A stretch of 5,714 nucleotides of DNA from JBDTSW01 sp039930945 (GTDB taxonomy: Bacteria > Actinomycetota > Thermoleophilia > Solirubrobacterales > 70-9), in contig JBDTSW010000115.1 in the NCBI GenBank assembly GCA_039930945.1, forward strand, positions 1 to 5,714. The letters run 5' to 3'. A program made the position numbers and the translations under genes. A model generated the notes under the pieces. It made no database searches. It was given only the letters and a program-made list of their open reading frames with translations, and was not told the DNA's origin. Shown here one piece after another: positions 5,666 through 5,714 of this stretch (within the stretch, counting starts at the first letter, position 1; each line of letters begins with the position of its first letter).

Positions 5666-5671
5666 AACCTA
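5666..5671 (-). promoter_or_regulatory. Possible -10 box of the amine oxidase gene
   Basis: The minus strand reads TAGGTT, which fits TAnnnT, and would start transcription around 5659, only a few bases before the GTG/ATG. No Shine-Dalgarno sequence is visible before either start, which fits a leaderless or near-leaderless mRNA, common in actinobacteria. No convincing -35 is seen, so this is weak. Confidence -1.
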
Positions 5672-5714
5672 TCTCGCTAGGCCCTCGGCCATAGTCGCCC
5701 GCCAAGCGATCACG

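Overview
This is high-GC DNA with strong G/C at third codon positions and actinobacterial-style exported proteins. The closest match I can suggest is a soil-type actinomycete of the Thermoleophilia/Solirubrobacterales kind, because the beta-helix protein looks like secreted proteins I associate with that group. That placement is recollection and inference; nothing in the window proves it. All recognisable genes read on the minus strand.

Region by region, from low to high coordinates. Positions 1-648 hold the decayed 3' part of a tyrosine recombinase (integrase). It is broken by at least two frameshifts and cut by the window edge before the catalytic tyrosine. Positions 621-793 hold a small open frame with a very good ribosome binding site but no usable start codon. 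Positions 794-1462 contain no gene I can support. They do contain a 71-base imperfect palindrome (927-997) and a second group of short hairpins (1011-1073). I read 1-1462 as the scar of an integrated element.

Positions 1463-3876 hold a two-gene exported module. The upstream gene encodes a large cysteine-rich right-handed parallel beta-helix protein with a signal peptide. The downstream gene encodes a small lipoprotein. The stop of the first and the start of the second share one base (TGATG), so they are almost certainly one operon and probably translationally coupled. The function of the pair is unknown. Positions 3877-4211 are the leader and intergenic region. They contain a possible promoter with an inverted repeat, a 5'-leader hairpin, a perfect 67-bp copy of an internal piece of the next gene, and a strong hairpin just past that gene's stop. 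Positions 4212-5651 encode a Tat-exported FAD-dependent amine oxidase.

Functionally the live part of the window is three exported proteins: a surface or secreted beta-helix protein, its lipoprotein partner, and a folded flavoenzyme sent out by Tat. No defence system, CRISPR array, tRNA or rRNA is visible. The most unusual items are the 67-bp perfect gene-fragment duplication, the 71-base palindrome beside the dead integrase, and the coupled beta-helix/lipoprotein pair of unknown function.
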